From JAVBLT01 sp031553315 (GTDB lineage Bacteria > Verrucomicrobiota > Kiritimatiellia > RFP12 > DVOR01), in assembly GCA_031553315.1 (NCBI GenBank), contig JAVBLT010000019.1, positions 1 through 59,801 of the forward strand: a stretch of 59,801 nucleotides of DNA. Direction: 5' to 3'. Below are positions 1 through 8,272 of the stretch, in pieces. How positions within the stretch are numbered: position 1 is the first letter of the stretch; each line of letters opens with the position of its first letter. The translations under genes were made by a program, and so were the position numbers. The notes below the pieces were generated by a model. It searched no databases and had not been told where the DNA came from. It saw nothing but the letters and a program-made list of their open reading frames with translations.

Positions 1-2
1 GT

Positions 3-110
3 TTTTCAGGCCGCCACTTCGATGACCTTGCCGAGACCATCAACAGCATCCCGCGCCCTGTTTCACTGAAAGGAAAAACCGCACATGAAGCCTTCCAAAA
101 CGTTGTATGA
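3..110 (+). CDS. 3' end of a possible DDE/integrase-core transposase (partial)
   Basis: An open frame enters from the left edge and stops at TGA 108-110. Its 35 residues contain the string INSIPRP followed by KGKTAHEAF, which resembles the C-terminal end of integrase-core (IS30/IS3-like) transposases, where an RPRK-like segment precedes a G-x-T-P/A-x-E-x-F motif. The catalytic DDE residues would lie outside the window. It is followed by AT-rich DNA unlike the rest of the window, which suits an insertion-sequence edge. No inverted repeat could be matched because the other end is missing. The family call rests on a short motif only. Confidence 0.3.
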   Translation, partial: FSGRHFDDLAETINSIPRPVSLKGKTAHEAFQNVV

Positions 111-275
111 AAAAATGAACCATTTGGCTTGTAAATCACCTCCAAAACCGCACGGGAGGGACAAAAGGAAGAAATATATAACAAAAATAAATCATTTTGT
201 CAAAAATAAAGCATTTAGGTTTTGTAAAAACAAAACAGGATTCTCATTGATAGCAACAAATCAAAAATCCAATTC
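111..275. other. AT-rich intergenic stretch, no gene seen
   Basis: This stretch is rich in A-tracts and has no convincing reading frame; an open frame at 85-411 has no ribosome site and a composition unlike real genes here. It lies directly upstream of the promoter at 301-329 and could act as an UP element or curved DNA. It could equally be residue from the insertion sequence whose end may sit at the left edge. Confidence 0.4.
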
Positions 276-305
276 GTCAATTGACCAAAAAAATATCAAA
301 TTGAC
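276..305. promoter_or_regulatory. candidate operator: AATTGAC direct repeats
   Basis: A perfect 10-bp palindrome GTCAATTGAC lies at 276-285, and its AATTGAC half recurs at 299-305, exactly 20 bp (about two helical turns) after the first at 279-285. The second copy overlaps the -35 box at 301-306. This geometry would suit a regulator occupying one DNA face and blocking or recruiting RNA polymerase. No regulator can be named from the sequence. Confidence 0.3.
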
Positions 306-329
306 AAAAAAACCGGAACCTGCTATCAT
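301..329 (+). promoter_or_regulatory. strong sigma70-type promoter
   Basis: TTGACA (301-306), a 17-bp spacer and TATCAT (324-329) preceded by TG at 321-322 give a near-consensus promoter with an extended -10. Transcription would start near 336. The only thing immediately downstream is the short segment ending at the terminator at 429-459, so this promoter drives either a small RNA or the attenuated leader of the PL8 gene at 559. Confidence 0.7.
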
Positions 330-335
330 TTTCCC

Positions 336-459
336 CGTTCAAAAGAACAAAAACCGGTGTGAAGGTTCTCGGCCTTTGCCCCAGCCCTCCCGAAAAACCC
401 GGGCGGCATGATGTAAAAAAAACATATAAACCGCCGTGCGCAACCACGGCGGTTTTTTT
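336..459 (+). ncRNA. candidate small RNA or attenuator leader
   Basis: The region runs from the predicted start of the 301-329 promoter to an intrinsic terminator, about 124 nt, with no credible ORF. It begins with a hairpin GTTC-AAAA-GAAC (337-348). The terminator's left arm CCGCC (431-435) can instead pair with GGCGG (402-406), helped by ATGT (411-414) with ACAT (422-425), giving mutually exclusive terminator and antiterminator folds. That is typical of attenuators and riboswitches, but the sequence matches no class I recognise. The alternative is an independent sRNA. The gene it could control, the PL8 lyase, starts 100 nt downstream. Confidence 0.4.
429..459 (+). terminator. intrinsic terminator upstream of PL8 gene
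   Basis: CCGCCGTG (431-438) and CACGGCGG (445-452) form a perfect 8-bp GC-rich stem, extended by AA/TT, with a six-base loop. A run of seven T follows (453-459). It ends the transcript started at about 336 unless the alternative pairing with 402-406 forms. Confidence 0.8.
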
Positions 460-558
460 GCACGCAGGCAAACGGCGCGAGCGCAAAATGAAACCTGTTC
501 GCCGGATGAAAAATGTGATACAGTGGCGCAGTGATTTTATCCGAGGAGAAAAAGACCC

Positions 559-2460
559 ATGCTTAAAACGTTCACATTGGCCGTTTTGGCCGCCTCTTTG
601 GCGGGCGCCGAGTTGCCGATGGCCGCGTTGCGCGAGCGCGTGCTGGCGATCGAAACGGAACCGTCGCGCCTGGGCGACGCGATCGAAATGGACGAATCGG
701 GCATGGATTTCCCGCCCGCGGTCTCGCCGGCGCTCCTGAAGGCGCTCAACGCCCGAATTTCGCCCGAGGGCCGCTTCGCGGGCGTGGACTACGAATCGAA
801 GAACCCCAGCATGTGGAAAACGACCCGCCACCTCGACCATTGCCGCGAGCTGGCCATCGGCCAGGCGGTCTTTCCCGGAGAGAAGGCCGCGCTTGAAAAC
901 TGCCTGAAAAGCCTCGACTGGTGGCTCGAAACCAAGCCGCGCAACAGCAATTGGTGGCAGCACCAGGTCTATGAGGCGCAGATGCTGGGGAGCATCGCCC
1001 TGCTGTTGCCCGAAGCCGCGCTCACCCCCCCGCGCCGCGCCGCGCTTGAGGCGTTCCTGAAAAAGCCCAAGCCGGGCATGACGGGTCAAAACAGGCTCTG
1101 GCTGAGCTGGAACGCCGTGCTGGCCGGGTTGTTCATGAACGACGAGGCTCGCGTGGAGGCCGCCCTCAGGAGCATGGGCGATGTGATCACCGTGGCCAAG
1201 CCCGGCCAGGAGGGCATCCAGCCCGACGGGTCGTTTCACCAGCACGGTCCGCATTTTTACCAGGGCAATTACGGGCGCCATTTCCTCCATTCGGCCTCGA
1301 AATACCTCCGCCTCACCGCCGGCACGCCCCTCGAAGACCGCGCCCGGGTCGAAACGATCGAGCGCCTGCTGCTCGACGGCACCCGCATGATGTGCTGGGG
1401 AAACCTGCTCGATTACAACGCCTGGGGGCGCCAGATCACCTACCCCACCCGCCTCCAGGGGCCCGATATCCGCGTTGCCTGCCGCAACGTCCTCGCCGCC
1501 CGGCCCGCCCGCGCGGCCGAAGTCGAGGCCTACGCGGCCTCCCTCCGCGACGATTCCCGCGCCGCCACCCCCGCCGGCACATTCGCCTACCCAAGCTCCG
1601 ACTATCTCGTCCACCGCGCCGCCACGTTCATGATCGGCCTGCGCCTCGCCTCCACCCGCACCGTCGCCATGGAATGCGTCAACGGCGACAACGCCAAGGG
1701 CGATTTCCTCTCCCAGGGCCAGACCTACATCTACCGCGGCGGAAAAGAGTATGCCGGCGTGTTCCCCCTTTGGAACTGGGCCCTCATTCCCGGAACCACC
1801 GCCCGCGACATCCCCGTGAAAAGCAACCCCGGCGCCCGCTCCGCCCGCGGCGGCAGCCCCATCGCCCTCGTCTCGCCCGACGGCGCCGCCGCCATGTGCC
1901 TTGAGTACAAAGGCGTGAGCGCCAGCAAAAGCTGGTTTTTTTTCGCCGACCGCATGGTCTGCCTCGGATCGGGCATCACCTGCGCCGAGCCCGGCGAAGT
2001 GCTGACCACCCTCGACCAATCCAACCTGCAGGGGGGCGAAAAGCCCGCGCTCAAAGGCGAGAACCCCGTGTATGCGGAGCACAACGGTTTTTACTGGATG
2101 GCGAACTCTCCAAAAATGACGCTTCTGACCGGCCCCGCCACCGGCAACTGGCGCGCCATCCGCCCCGCAAACCCCAATGAGCCCGTCACCGCCGAGCGTT
2201 TCTTCCTCGCCATCGGCCACGGCGAAAAGCCTCAGGGCGAAAGCTACTTCTATCAGGTCGTCGACAAAAGCGCCGGCGCCCCCGAAGCCGCATGGAACGC
2301 GATCCGCGTGCTCCGCCACGACGACATCTGCCATGCCGTGCAATACCGCGGCAAGACTGTAAAAGCCGCCTTCTTCGCCCCCGGCGCCCTCACTCTGCCC
2401 AATGGAAAAACCCTCACCGCCCCCAACCCCGGCCTTCACTCCGCCACCCTCCAGGATTAA
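559..2460 (+). CDS. exported polysaccharide lyase family 8 (hyaluronate/chondroitin/xanthan lyase type)
   Basis: This 633-aa protein starts with a short signal peptide (MLKTFTLAVLAASLAGA). It then carries the PL8 (alpha/alpha) toroid with the family active site: Asn178 in TGQNR, His229 in HQHGP and Tyr238 in QGNYG, with spacing (51 and 9) like that of chondroitin AC lyase. An NWW pair at 131-133 probably lines the substrate cleft, and NGDNAKG begins the C-terminal beta domain. Such enzymes cleave uronic-acid-containing glycans by beta-elimination outside the cytoplasm. The exact substrate cannot be read. GAGGAG at 543-548 supports the start. It is preceded by a possible attenuator and followed after 7 nt by an RluA-type gene. 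Confidence 0.9.
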   Translation: MLKTFTLAVLAASLAGAELPMAALRERVLAIETEPSRLGDAIEMDESGMDFPPAVSPALLKALNARISPEGRFAGVDYESKNPSMWKTTRHLDHCRELAIGQAVFPGEKAALENCLKSLDWWLETKPRNSNWWQHQVYEAQMLGSIALLLPEAALTPPRRAALEAFLKKPKPGMTGQNRLWLSWNAVLAGLFMNDEARVEAALRSMGDVITVAKPGQEGIQPDGSFHQHGPHFYQGNYGRHFLHSASKYLRLTAGTPLEDRARVETIERLLLDGTRMMCWGNLLDYNAWGRQITYPTRLQGPDIRVACRNVLAARPARAAEVEAYAASLRDDSRAATPAGTFAYPSSDYLVHRAATFMIGLRLASTRTVAMECVNGDNAKGDFLSQGQTYIYRGGKEYAGVFPLWNWALIPGTTARDIPVKSNPGARSARGGSPIALVSPDGAAAMCLEYKGVSASKSWFFFADRMVCLGSGITCAEPGEVLTTLDQSNLQGGEKPALKGENPVYAEHNGFYWMANSPKMTLLTGPATGNWRAIRPANPNEPVTAERFFLAIGHGEKPQGESYFYQVVDKSAGAPEAAWNAIRVLRHDDICHAVQYRGKTVKAAFFAPGALTLPNGKTLTAPNPGLHSATLQD

Positions 2461-2467
2461 GCCTTTT

Positions 2468-3355
2468 ATGGAAAAAAACAGCCAGACCATCCAGCAGACC
2501 GCCGTCGTCCCCCGCCTGTGGGACAACCGCACCCTTCAGGAATTCCTCGCCGACCGCCTCCGGGTCTCCAAGCGCCAGGCCAAAGCCATGCTCGACGCCC
2601 GCGTGGTCTGGGTCAACCGCAAGCTCACCTGGATGGCCACCCACACCCTGCGCGCCGGCGACTGGGTCACCTTCGCCGTAGACGCCGGAACCGGCGCCAA
2701 AGCCGAAAAGAAAACCGTCAGCCAAGACACCCACATCCGCATCCTCGCGCGCGACGATTTCTACCTCTTCGCCGACAAACCCGCCGGCTGGCTCACCCAG
2801 GGCGACGCTTCCCTCGAGGAACAGATCCGCCGCCAGGAGGGCAACCCCGCCATCACCGCCGTGCACCGGCTCGACAAAGAGACCTCCGGCGTGTTGCTCA
2901 TGGCTCTGAGCGAAGAAGCCCTCAACGCCGCCATCGAGCTCTTCAAGACCCACAAAGTGGAGAAAACCTACCACGCCATCGTCCTGGGCAAAGTGGACCG
3001 CCGCATCGGCACCCTCCGCGAAACGCTCGACGGCGAGCGCGCCGTGACCCACTACACCCGCCTCATGGCCAACCCCGAGGCCAGCTTCCTCAAAATCAGC
3101 ATCGAGACCGGGCGCACCCACCAGATCCGCCTCCACTTCTCCGGGATCCGCCACCCCATCCTCGGCGACCGCCAATACGGCCTCAAACAGACCTTCGACC
3201 CCCGCATCGCCGCCGTCACCCGGCAAATGCTCCACGCCAGCGAGCTCGCCCTCCCCCACCCCGTGCGCCCCGGCGAAAAGCTCCGCGCCCATTCCCCCCT
3301 CCCCGCCGATTTCCGCAGCGCCCTCAAACTCTTCGGGCTGGGTAAAAAAAGCTGA
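2468..3355 (+). CDS. RluA-family 23S rRNA/tRNA pseudouridine synthase
   Basis: This 295-aa protein has an N-terminal S4-like RNA-binding segment (about residues 18-75, including SKRQAKAMLDARVVWVN). The catalytic domain follows, with the RluA signature HRLDKETSG whose Asp is the nucleophile for uridine isomerisation, and a later GRTHQIRLH motif. An in-frame start at 2402 would overlap the PL8 gene by 59 nt and add a low-complexity tail, so ATG 2468 is preferred. The target (RluC/RluD-like or other) cannot be decided from sequence. The next gene starts 3 nt after the stop, indicating co-transcription. Confidence 0.9.
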   Translation: MEKNSQTIQQTAVVPRLWDNRTLQEFLADRLRVSKRQAKAMLDARVVWVNRKLTWMATHTLRAGDWVTFAVDAGTGAKAEKKTVSQDTHIRILARDDFYLFADKPAGWLTQGDASLEEQIRRQEGNPAITAVHRLDKETSGVLLMALSEEALNAAIELFKTHKVEKTYHAIVLGKVDRRIGTLRETLDGERAVTHYTRLMANPEASFLKISIETGRTHQIRLHFSGIRHPILGDRQYGLKQTFDPRIAAVTRQMLHASELALPHPVRPGEKLRAHSPLPADFRSALKLFGLGKKS

Positions 3356-3357
3356 CC

Positions 3358-4281
3358 GTGAACATTCTTCAGACACTCCTCCTGCTTTACCTCCTGCTCA
3401 ACCTTCTCCACGCGCTGTGGATCCTGGCTCTGTGGCTGCGAACCAACCGCACCCGGCCTCCCGCCCACGCCCGGCCCTACACCCTCGGCCAAGGCCCGAC
3501 CGCCATCCTCCTCATCCACGGGTTCGCCGACCTCCCCGCCGCCTGGAGGCGCGTGGCCGCCCGCCTCGCGGAGCTGGGCTTCACCGCCCGCGCCATGAGC
3601 CTGCCCCAAACCCGGAAAGAAACCACCCGAACCTGGCTGACCGCCATCGAAACCGAAATCGATGCGCTGCGCCGGAGCCACGCCCGGGTGTGGCTCCTGG
3701 GCCACTCGCTCGGCGGCACCCTCGCCCTCCTCGCGGCCCACCGCGCCCCGCAAAAAATCGACGGTCTCGCCCTGTGGGCCCCCTACCTCGCCATCCACCC
3801 CCGAAAAGACCGCCAGCTCCCCTGCTTCCGCGCCCGGACCTGGCTCGGCATCCAGCGCTTTCTCCTCCTGCTCCCCCTCAGCGACACCTACTTCCCCTTC
3901 CGCCGCGGCGAGCCCCCCTTCGATTACACCGTCGGCAAAGTGATCCCCCGCCCCCTCTTCGGCGCCCTCTTCGAAGCCGCCCGCCAGGCCCGCGCCCTCA
4001 CCCGCCACCCCGACCTCCCCCTCTTCCTCCTTCTGGCGGGCGACGACACCGTCGTGGACAACGCCCCCTCCGAAGCCCTTCTCGACGCCTGGCCCGGCCC
4101 CCAGTGCCGCCTCATCGAGCCGCACGCGAAACACCCCCTCCCCCTCGCCGAAACCTGGCAGCGCCAGGCCGACGCGACCGCGCGTTTCATCGCCACCCAA
4201 ACAGAAAGGACACCCCCATGCCCATCGACGCCTCCCTCCTCTACATCGGCTGCGACATCACCTCCTCCTACAAGACCCTGA
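3358..4281 (+). CDS. membrane-anchored alpha/beta hydrolase (carboxylesterase/lysophospholipase-like)
   Basis: This 307-aa protein uses a GTG start. It has an N-terminal hydrophobic segment (residues 4-27) and an alpha/beta hydrolase fold: the oxyanion-strand motif LLIHGF (about 51-56), nucleophile elbow GHSLGG with Ser117, an acid in LLAGDDTVVD and a likely His in PHAKHPLPL. This resembles bacterial carboxylesterase Est30 and monoacylglycerol lipases, so an ester substrate is likely but unspecified. The last 64 nt overlap the next gene in another frame, so the Pro/Ser/Thr-rich C-terminal 20 residues may be a recent read-through extension. Confidence 0.8.
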   Translation: MNILQTLLLLYLLLNLLHALWILALWLRTNRTRPPAHARPYTLGQGPTAILLIHGFADLPAAWRRVAARLAELGFTARAMSLPQTRKETTRTWLTAIETEIDALRRSHARVWLLGHSLGGTLALLAAHRAPQKIDGLALWAPYLAIHPRKDRQLPCFRARTWLGIQRFLLLLPLSDTYFPFRRGEPPFDYTVGKVIPRPLFGALFEAARQARALTRHPDLPLFLLLAGDDTVVDNAPSEALLDAWPGPQCRLIEPHAKHPLPLAETWQRQADATARFIATQTERTPPCPSTPPSSTSAATSPPPTRP

Positions 4282-4763
4282 CCCTCGACGCTCCCCCGCT
4301 CTTTTCCTCCACCCGCATCAGCGCCGAGCCCGGCGCCCGCGACCGTTTCCTCAAAGACCTCAAAAAGAAAACCAAAGGCCGCATATGCCTGTGCATCCCC
4401 GCTTCCAGCGAAAACGCCTACGGCATCCTCAACTGCTGCTGCCATTACAGCATTCCCATCCTCCTCATGACCGATGAAGAACTCGCCGCCGCCGGCGCCC
4501 CCCCCACCGCCCGCGCAATCCGCGAATGGGCCGGGCGCGAAAAACTCAGCCCCACCCCACCGGCCGAGGCCAAGCTCATCTTGGAGGTGATGGACGAGAA
4601 AATGAGAGCCCTCGTCATCAACCAGCTCGTCGTCGGCGACGCCCTCGACCCCGATTTCGACCTCAGCAACACCCGCCTCGCCGCCCTCGGCAGCGAAAAC
4701 AACCTCCGCGTGGCGCAAATCGACCTCGCCATCCAGGAAATCCTCAAAGACATCCGCTCATGA
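4218..4763 (+). CDS. conserved-looking hypothetical protein
   Basis: This 181-aa protein is not recognised. It starts at ATG 4218 with AGAAAGGA at 4202-4209 as ribosome site, inside the 3' end of the hydrolase gene. It has a short strand-rich N-terminus, a CNCCCHY-like cysteine cluster (NCCCHYS at about residue 75) and a helical acidic C-terminal third ending in IQEILKDIRS. No signal peptide or membrane segment is visible. It sits between the hydrolase and coaB and is probably co-transcribed. A real gene is likely from its ribosome site and codon pattern; the function is unknown. Confidence 0.65.
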   Translation: MPIDASLLYIGCDITSSYKTLTLDAPPLFSSTRISAEPGARDRFLKDLKKKTKGRICLCIPASSENAYGILNCCCHYSIPILLMTDEELAAAGAPPTARAIREWAGREKLSPTPPAEAKLILEVMDEKMRALVINQLVVGDALDPDFDLSNTRLAALGSENNLRVAQIDLAIQEILKDIRS

Positions 4764-4780
4764 CCCCGTAAAAAAAAGCC

Positions 4781-5416
4781 ATGCACATCCTCATCACCGC
4801 CGGCCCCACCCGCGAACACATCGACCCCATCCGCTTCATCTCCAACCGATCCACCGGCAAAATGGGCTTCGCCATCGCCCGGGCCGCCGCCGAAGCCGGC
4901 CACCGGGTCACGCTCATCGCCGGGCCCGTGACCCTCCCCACCCCGCCCGGCGTCGCCCGCCTCGACGTCGTAAGCGCGCTCGACATGCTCGCCGCGGCGC
5001 AAGCCCGCCTCCCCGAAGCCGAGGCCTTCATCGCCTGCGCCGCCGTCGCCGACTGGCGCCCCGCCCAAACCGCCCCCGCCAAGCTCAAAAAGAGCCAGAT
5101 GGCCCCCACCCTCCAGCTCCTGCCCAATCCCGACATCCTCACCACCCTTCTCCCCCTCAAAGCCCACCGCCTCTTCATCGGCTTCGCCGCCGAAACCGGA
5201 GACCCCCTCCCCGAAGCCACGCGAAAATGCCGCGACAAAGGCCTCGACCTCATCGTCGCCAACGACGTGACCCTGCCCGACGCCGGTTTCGCCGTGGATA
5301 CCAACCGCGCCACCCTCATCACCCCCGGCGCCCCCCCCCGGGTTCTCCCCCTCATGACCAAGCTCCAACTGGGCCAGACCATCATCCGCTGGATCGAAGA
5401 GAGCAGCCGCGCATGA
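4781..5416 (+). CDS. coaB: phosphopantothenate-cysteine ligase (stand-alone CoaB)
   Basis: This 211-aa protein matches only the CoaB half of the usual bifunctional CoaBC (Dfp). It has the N-terminal ITAGPTREHIDPIRFISN segment and TGKMG, the AAVADWRP loop, the KLKK lysine motif and GFAAET. The reaction joins 4'-phosphopantothenate and cysteine using CTP or ATP, in coenzyme A synthesis. The flavin decarboxylase CoaC is absent here and must be encoded elsewhere. A nine-C run (5331-5339) lies near the 3' end. The stop overlaps the start of tcdA by 4 nt (ATGA). Confidence 0.88.
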   Translation: MHILITAGPTREHIDPIRFISNRSTGKMGFAIARAAAEAGHRVTLIAGPVTLPTPPGVARLDVVSALDMLAAAQARLPEAEAFIACAAVADWRPAQTAPAKLKKSQMAPTLQLLPNPDILTTLLPLKAHRLFIGFAAETGDPLPEATRKCRDKGLDLIVANDVTLPDAGFAVDTNRATLITPGAPPRVLPLMTKLQLGQTIIRWIEESSRA

Positions 5417-6096
5417 GCCAATTCCACCGCACCCGCCTGCTCCTGGGCGAACCCGCCCTCCAGCGCCTGCACGCCGCCCACATCCTCGTCGTCGGCCTGG
5501 GAGCCGTCGGCTCCTTCGCCACCGAAGCCCTCGCCCGCAGCGGCATAGGCCGCCTCACCCTTGTCGATGCCGACGTGATCGAGCCCACCAACATCAACCG
5601 CCAGCTCTACGCCCTTCACGCCACCCTCGGCCAGCCCAAAGCCGCCCTCGCCGCCCAACGCTGCGCCCAGATCAACCCCGCCCTCCGCCTCACCCCCATC
5701 CAGCGCTTCATCACCCCCGAAAACACGGTCTCCCTTCTCCAACAGACCGCCCCCGACCTCGTGGTCGACGCGATCGACTCGGTCGATTCCAAAGTGGCTC
5801 TCCTCGCCGCCGCCCACGGCCTGCGCATCCCCATCCTCTCCAGCATGGGCGCCGCCCGCAAGACCGATCCCACCCGCATCCGCTGCGCCGACATCTCGCA
5901 GACCACCACCTGCCCCCTCGCCAAAACCATCCGCCGCCGCCTCGCCGGCCTGGGCATCGCCGCCGGCATACCCTGCGTCTACTCCACCGAGCCCGCCGCC
6001 CCCCACCCGCCCGGCCAGCCCCTCGGCTCCCACATCAGCGTGACGGGCTGCATCGGCCTCACCCTCGCCGCCCAGGCCATCCGCACCCTCACGTAA
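5413..6096 (+). CDS. tcdA: tRNA threonylcarbamoyladenosine dehydratase (TcdA/YgdL, ThiF-fold)
   Basis: This 227-aa E1-like enzyme adenylates t6A37 in tRNA to form cyclic t6A. Visible hallmarks are the nucleotide loop VVGLGAVGS, the arginine finger region NINRQLYALH, DAIDSVDSK, and the TcdA-specific SSMGAARKTDPTRIR with PLAKTIRRRL. These separate it from ThiF and MoeB, and the zinc CxxC pairs of those enzymes are absent. A second, true ThiF lies at 51979. The ATGA overlap fixes the start and shows translational coupling to coaB. It is somewhat shorter than the E. coli protein (268 aa), lacking the C-terminal tail. Confidence 0.88.
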   Translation: MSQFHRTRLLLGEPALQRLHAAHILVVGLGAVGSFATEALARSGIGRLTLVDADVIEPTNINRQLYALHATLGQPKAALAAQRCAQINPALRLTPIQRFITPENTVSLLQQTAPDLVVDAIDSVDSKVALLAAAHGLRIPILSSMGAARKTDPTRIRCADISQTTTCPLAKTIRRRLAGLGIAAGIPCVYSTEPAAPHPPGQPLGSHISVTGCIGLTLAAQAIRTLT

Positions 6097-6131
6097 AACG
6101 CTTCGCCGCGCAACCCGGCTTCAAAACAGCC

Positions 6132-6161
6132 GTGACACGCCGACTGATTTTTGTGTATACT
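6132..6161 (+). promoter_or_regulatory. putative promoter for the EF-hand-like protein
   Basis: GTGACA (6132-6137), an 18-bp spacer and TATACT (6156-6161) lie 27 nt before the start codon at 6189. The -35 differs from consensus at one of six positions. Confidence 0.5.
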
Positions 6162-6188
6162 TCGCCCAGGCATAAACAGGAGCTTTCA

Positions 6189-8231
6189 ATGGATTCGCAA
6201 AAAACACACACATGGCATTTTTTCCGCATGGCCGGTTCCGTTCAACCCGATTTGTCAACAGGGGCCGACATCCATGCGCTGGAGGAGCTGGATCAAACGT
6301 TTTGGTCGGCGCTGAGCGCGCCGGCGAAAGGGGTGTGTTTCGATGCGCAGACGCTGAAGCTGCTTGACGCGGATGCCGATGGCCGAATCAGAGCGCCCGA
6401 TGTGCTGGCGGCGATCGCGTGGCTTAAGCCGCGCGTGGCCGATTTCGATCTGCTGATCAATCCCGGAGAGGCGTTTCCGTTGGCGGGGTTGCGCGAGGAT
6501 TCGCCGGAAGCCAAGGCGTTGCGCAGCGTTGTGAAGGAGGGAACCGCGCGTTTTTCAGAGGCCGGCCTGGAGGCCGAGGCGCGACGCCTTGCGGCTGAGC
6601 CGCTCAATGGCGACGGCGTGATTGTGCCCGAATCGGTCGCCGACGACGGCGCCCGGCCCTTGCTTGAAGCCGTGATCGCCGCGCAAGGGGGGATCCCGGA
6701 TCGCTCCGGCGCGCCGGGGGCCAACCGGGCGATGCTTGAAGCGGGCTTTGCCCGGATCGACGCCTGGCAGGCCTGGAAGGCGGCCGGGAGCGAGCTGGCG
6801 GGCCTGCTGCCGGCGCTCGCTCCGGTGGAGGCTGTGCGGGCGAAAGTGGACGACTTTTTCAAACGGGTTGAATTGGCGGCCTTTGCGGCTCCTTTGCCGT
6901 TGCCTGAGCGCTCGGCGGGAATGGAACCGGGAGCGTTTATGGAGGAGTTGCCGCTGATGGCCGGCGAAAGAGGGGAATTGTCGCTTACGGAGGGAATCAA
7001 CCCGGCGTGGCAGGGAAGAATGGAGGCTTTCGCGGAAGCGGCGCAATTGATTTTCAAGCGAAAACCCGATGAGCTCACGCAGCCCCAGTGGCTTGAAATC
7101 AAGGCGGCCCTCGCGCCGGTTTCGGCCTGGCTTGCGGCCCGACCGCCGGAGCCCGATCCGCTGGCGGGGCTCGACGCAGCCGTGGCGGCGGACAAAAACC
7201 GCGAGGCGCTGCTCAAGGCCGTCGAAGCGGATCTGGCCCTGGCGGAACGGCATGAGGCGCATGAAGATTGGCGGAAGCTGTTTTTGCTTTACCGGAACCT
7301 GGTCGGCTACCTGAAGAGTTATGTGAATTTTTCCTCCCTCTACAGCCCGGACCCGACGCCGATCTTCCGCATGGGCACGCTGTATATGGATGGCCGGGCG
7401 TGTTCGCTGTGTTTCCATGTGGCGGGTTCGGCGGCGGCGCATGCGGGATTGGCGGCGGCGGGTAAGATCTGCCTGGCGTATTGCGCGATCCAGCGCCCCG
7501 CCACAGGTGAATCGGGGACCATTTGCGCCGCGTTCACAACAGGCCGGGCCGATTCGCTCCAGGTCGGCCGCAACGGTTTGTTTTACGACCGCGAAGGGAA
7601 GGATTGGGAGGCCACGCTGGTGCAGCTTGTGGATCACCCGATCAGCCTGCGGGAGGCGTTTTGGTCGCCCTGGCGGAAGATTGTGACGATGCTGGGCGAA
7701 CAGATCCAGAAGCTGCTCACCTCGCGCAATGAAAAGGCGCTGAAGACGGCTTCGACCGACATCGCCGCGCGCGTGCCCCCGGAGGGCGGCGCCCCTGCGG
7801 CGACGGCGCCCAACGGCGCCGCGCTGGCATCGTCGATCGCGGTGGTCGGCATTGCGCTGGGGTTCATCGGATCGGCGGTGGGAGGGCTGATCGGGCTGTT
7901 CACCTCGCTGCCGGTTTGGAAGACGGCGGCGGGAGTGGCGGCGATTATTCTGATTGTGTCGCTCCCCTCGGTCGCGCTGACCTGGTTCAAACTTCGGGCG
8001 CGCGATCTCTCGCCGGTTCTCAACGCGTGCGGCTGGGCGATGAACCGCCCGCTGCGCCTGACGTTGCGCCTGGGCGCCGTGTTCACCGCCGAAGCCAAAC
8101 CGCCGCTTCACGCGGTCGGCTCCCGCCGCGACGATCCCTACGCGGATCAACACTCGGGGATCCATCTGTTTATCGGCGCGGCGCTGGCGGCCGCGGCTGG
8201 CGCATTCTGCTACTGGTATTTTGCGTGTTGA
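6189..8231 (+). CDS. uncharacterised EF-hand-like membrane protein
   Basis: This 680-aa protein has an N-terminal domain with one canonical calcium loop (Asp60, Asp62, Asp64, Gly65, Ile67, Asp71 in LDADADGRIRAPD). A long, mainly helical middle follows. Hydrophobic segments lie at about residues 545-570 and 578-600, with a last one at the extreme C-terminus. AGGAG at 6178-6182 supports ATG 6189 over an upstream in-frame start. I recall similar uncharacterised proteins in Bacteroidetes and PVC bacteria with an LDTDGDGRIR-type opening, but I know no function. Third positions here favour G, unlike the C-rich neighbours, so it may be a later arrival. The palindromic repeat at 8273 follows its stop. 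Confidence 0.75.
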   Translation: MDSQKTHTWHFFRMAGSVQPDLSTGADIHALEELDQTFWSALSAPAKGVCFDAQTLKLLDADADGRIRAPDVLAAIAWLKPRVADFDLLINPGEAFPLAGLREDSPEAKALRSVVKEGTARFSEAGLEAEARRLAAEPLNGDGVIVPESVADDGARPLLEAVIAAQGGIPDRSGAPGANRAMLEAGFARIDAWQAWKAAGSELAGLLPALAPVEAVRAKVDDFFKRVELAAFAAPLPLPERSAGMEPGAFMEELPLMAGERGELSLTEGINPAWQGRMEAFAEAAQLIFKRKPDELTQPQWLEIKAALAPVSAWLAARPPEPDPLAGLDAAVAADKNREALLKAVEADLALAERHEAHEDWRKLFLLYRNLVGYLKSYVNFSSLYSPDPTPIFRMGTLYMDGRACSLCFHVAGSAAAHAGLAAAGKICLAYCAIQRPATGESGTICAAFTTGRADSLQVGRNGLFYDREGKDWEATLVQLVDHPISLREAFWSPWRKIVTMLGEQIQKLLTSRNEKALKTASTDIAARVPPEGGAPAATAPNGAALASSIAVVGIALGFIGSAVGGLIGLFTSLPVWKTAAGVAAIILIVSLPSVALTWFKLRARDLSPVLNACGWAMNRPLRLTLRLGAVFTAEAKPPLHAVGSRRDDPYADQHSGIHLFIGAALAAAAGAFCYWYFAC

Positions 8232-8272
8232 AGGCCGCCGCGGCCGATTTCAAAACCTATGGTCACTTGACC

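Noticed and set aside
85..411. 108-codon plus-strand frame in the AT-rich region
   Set aside because: No ribosome site, crosses the strong promoter, Lys/Asn-rich from AT content only.
277..2532. 751-codon minus-strand frame opposite the PL8 gene
   Set aside because: Shadow of the PL8 gene, running through a terminator and promoter region.
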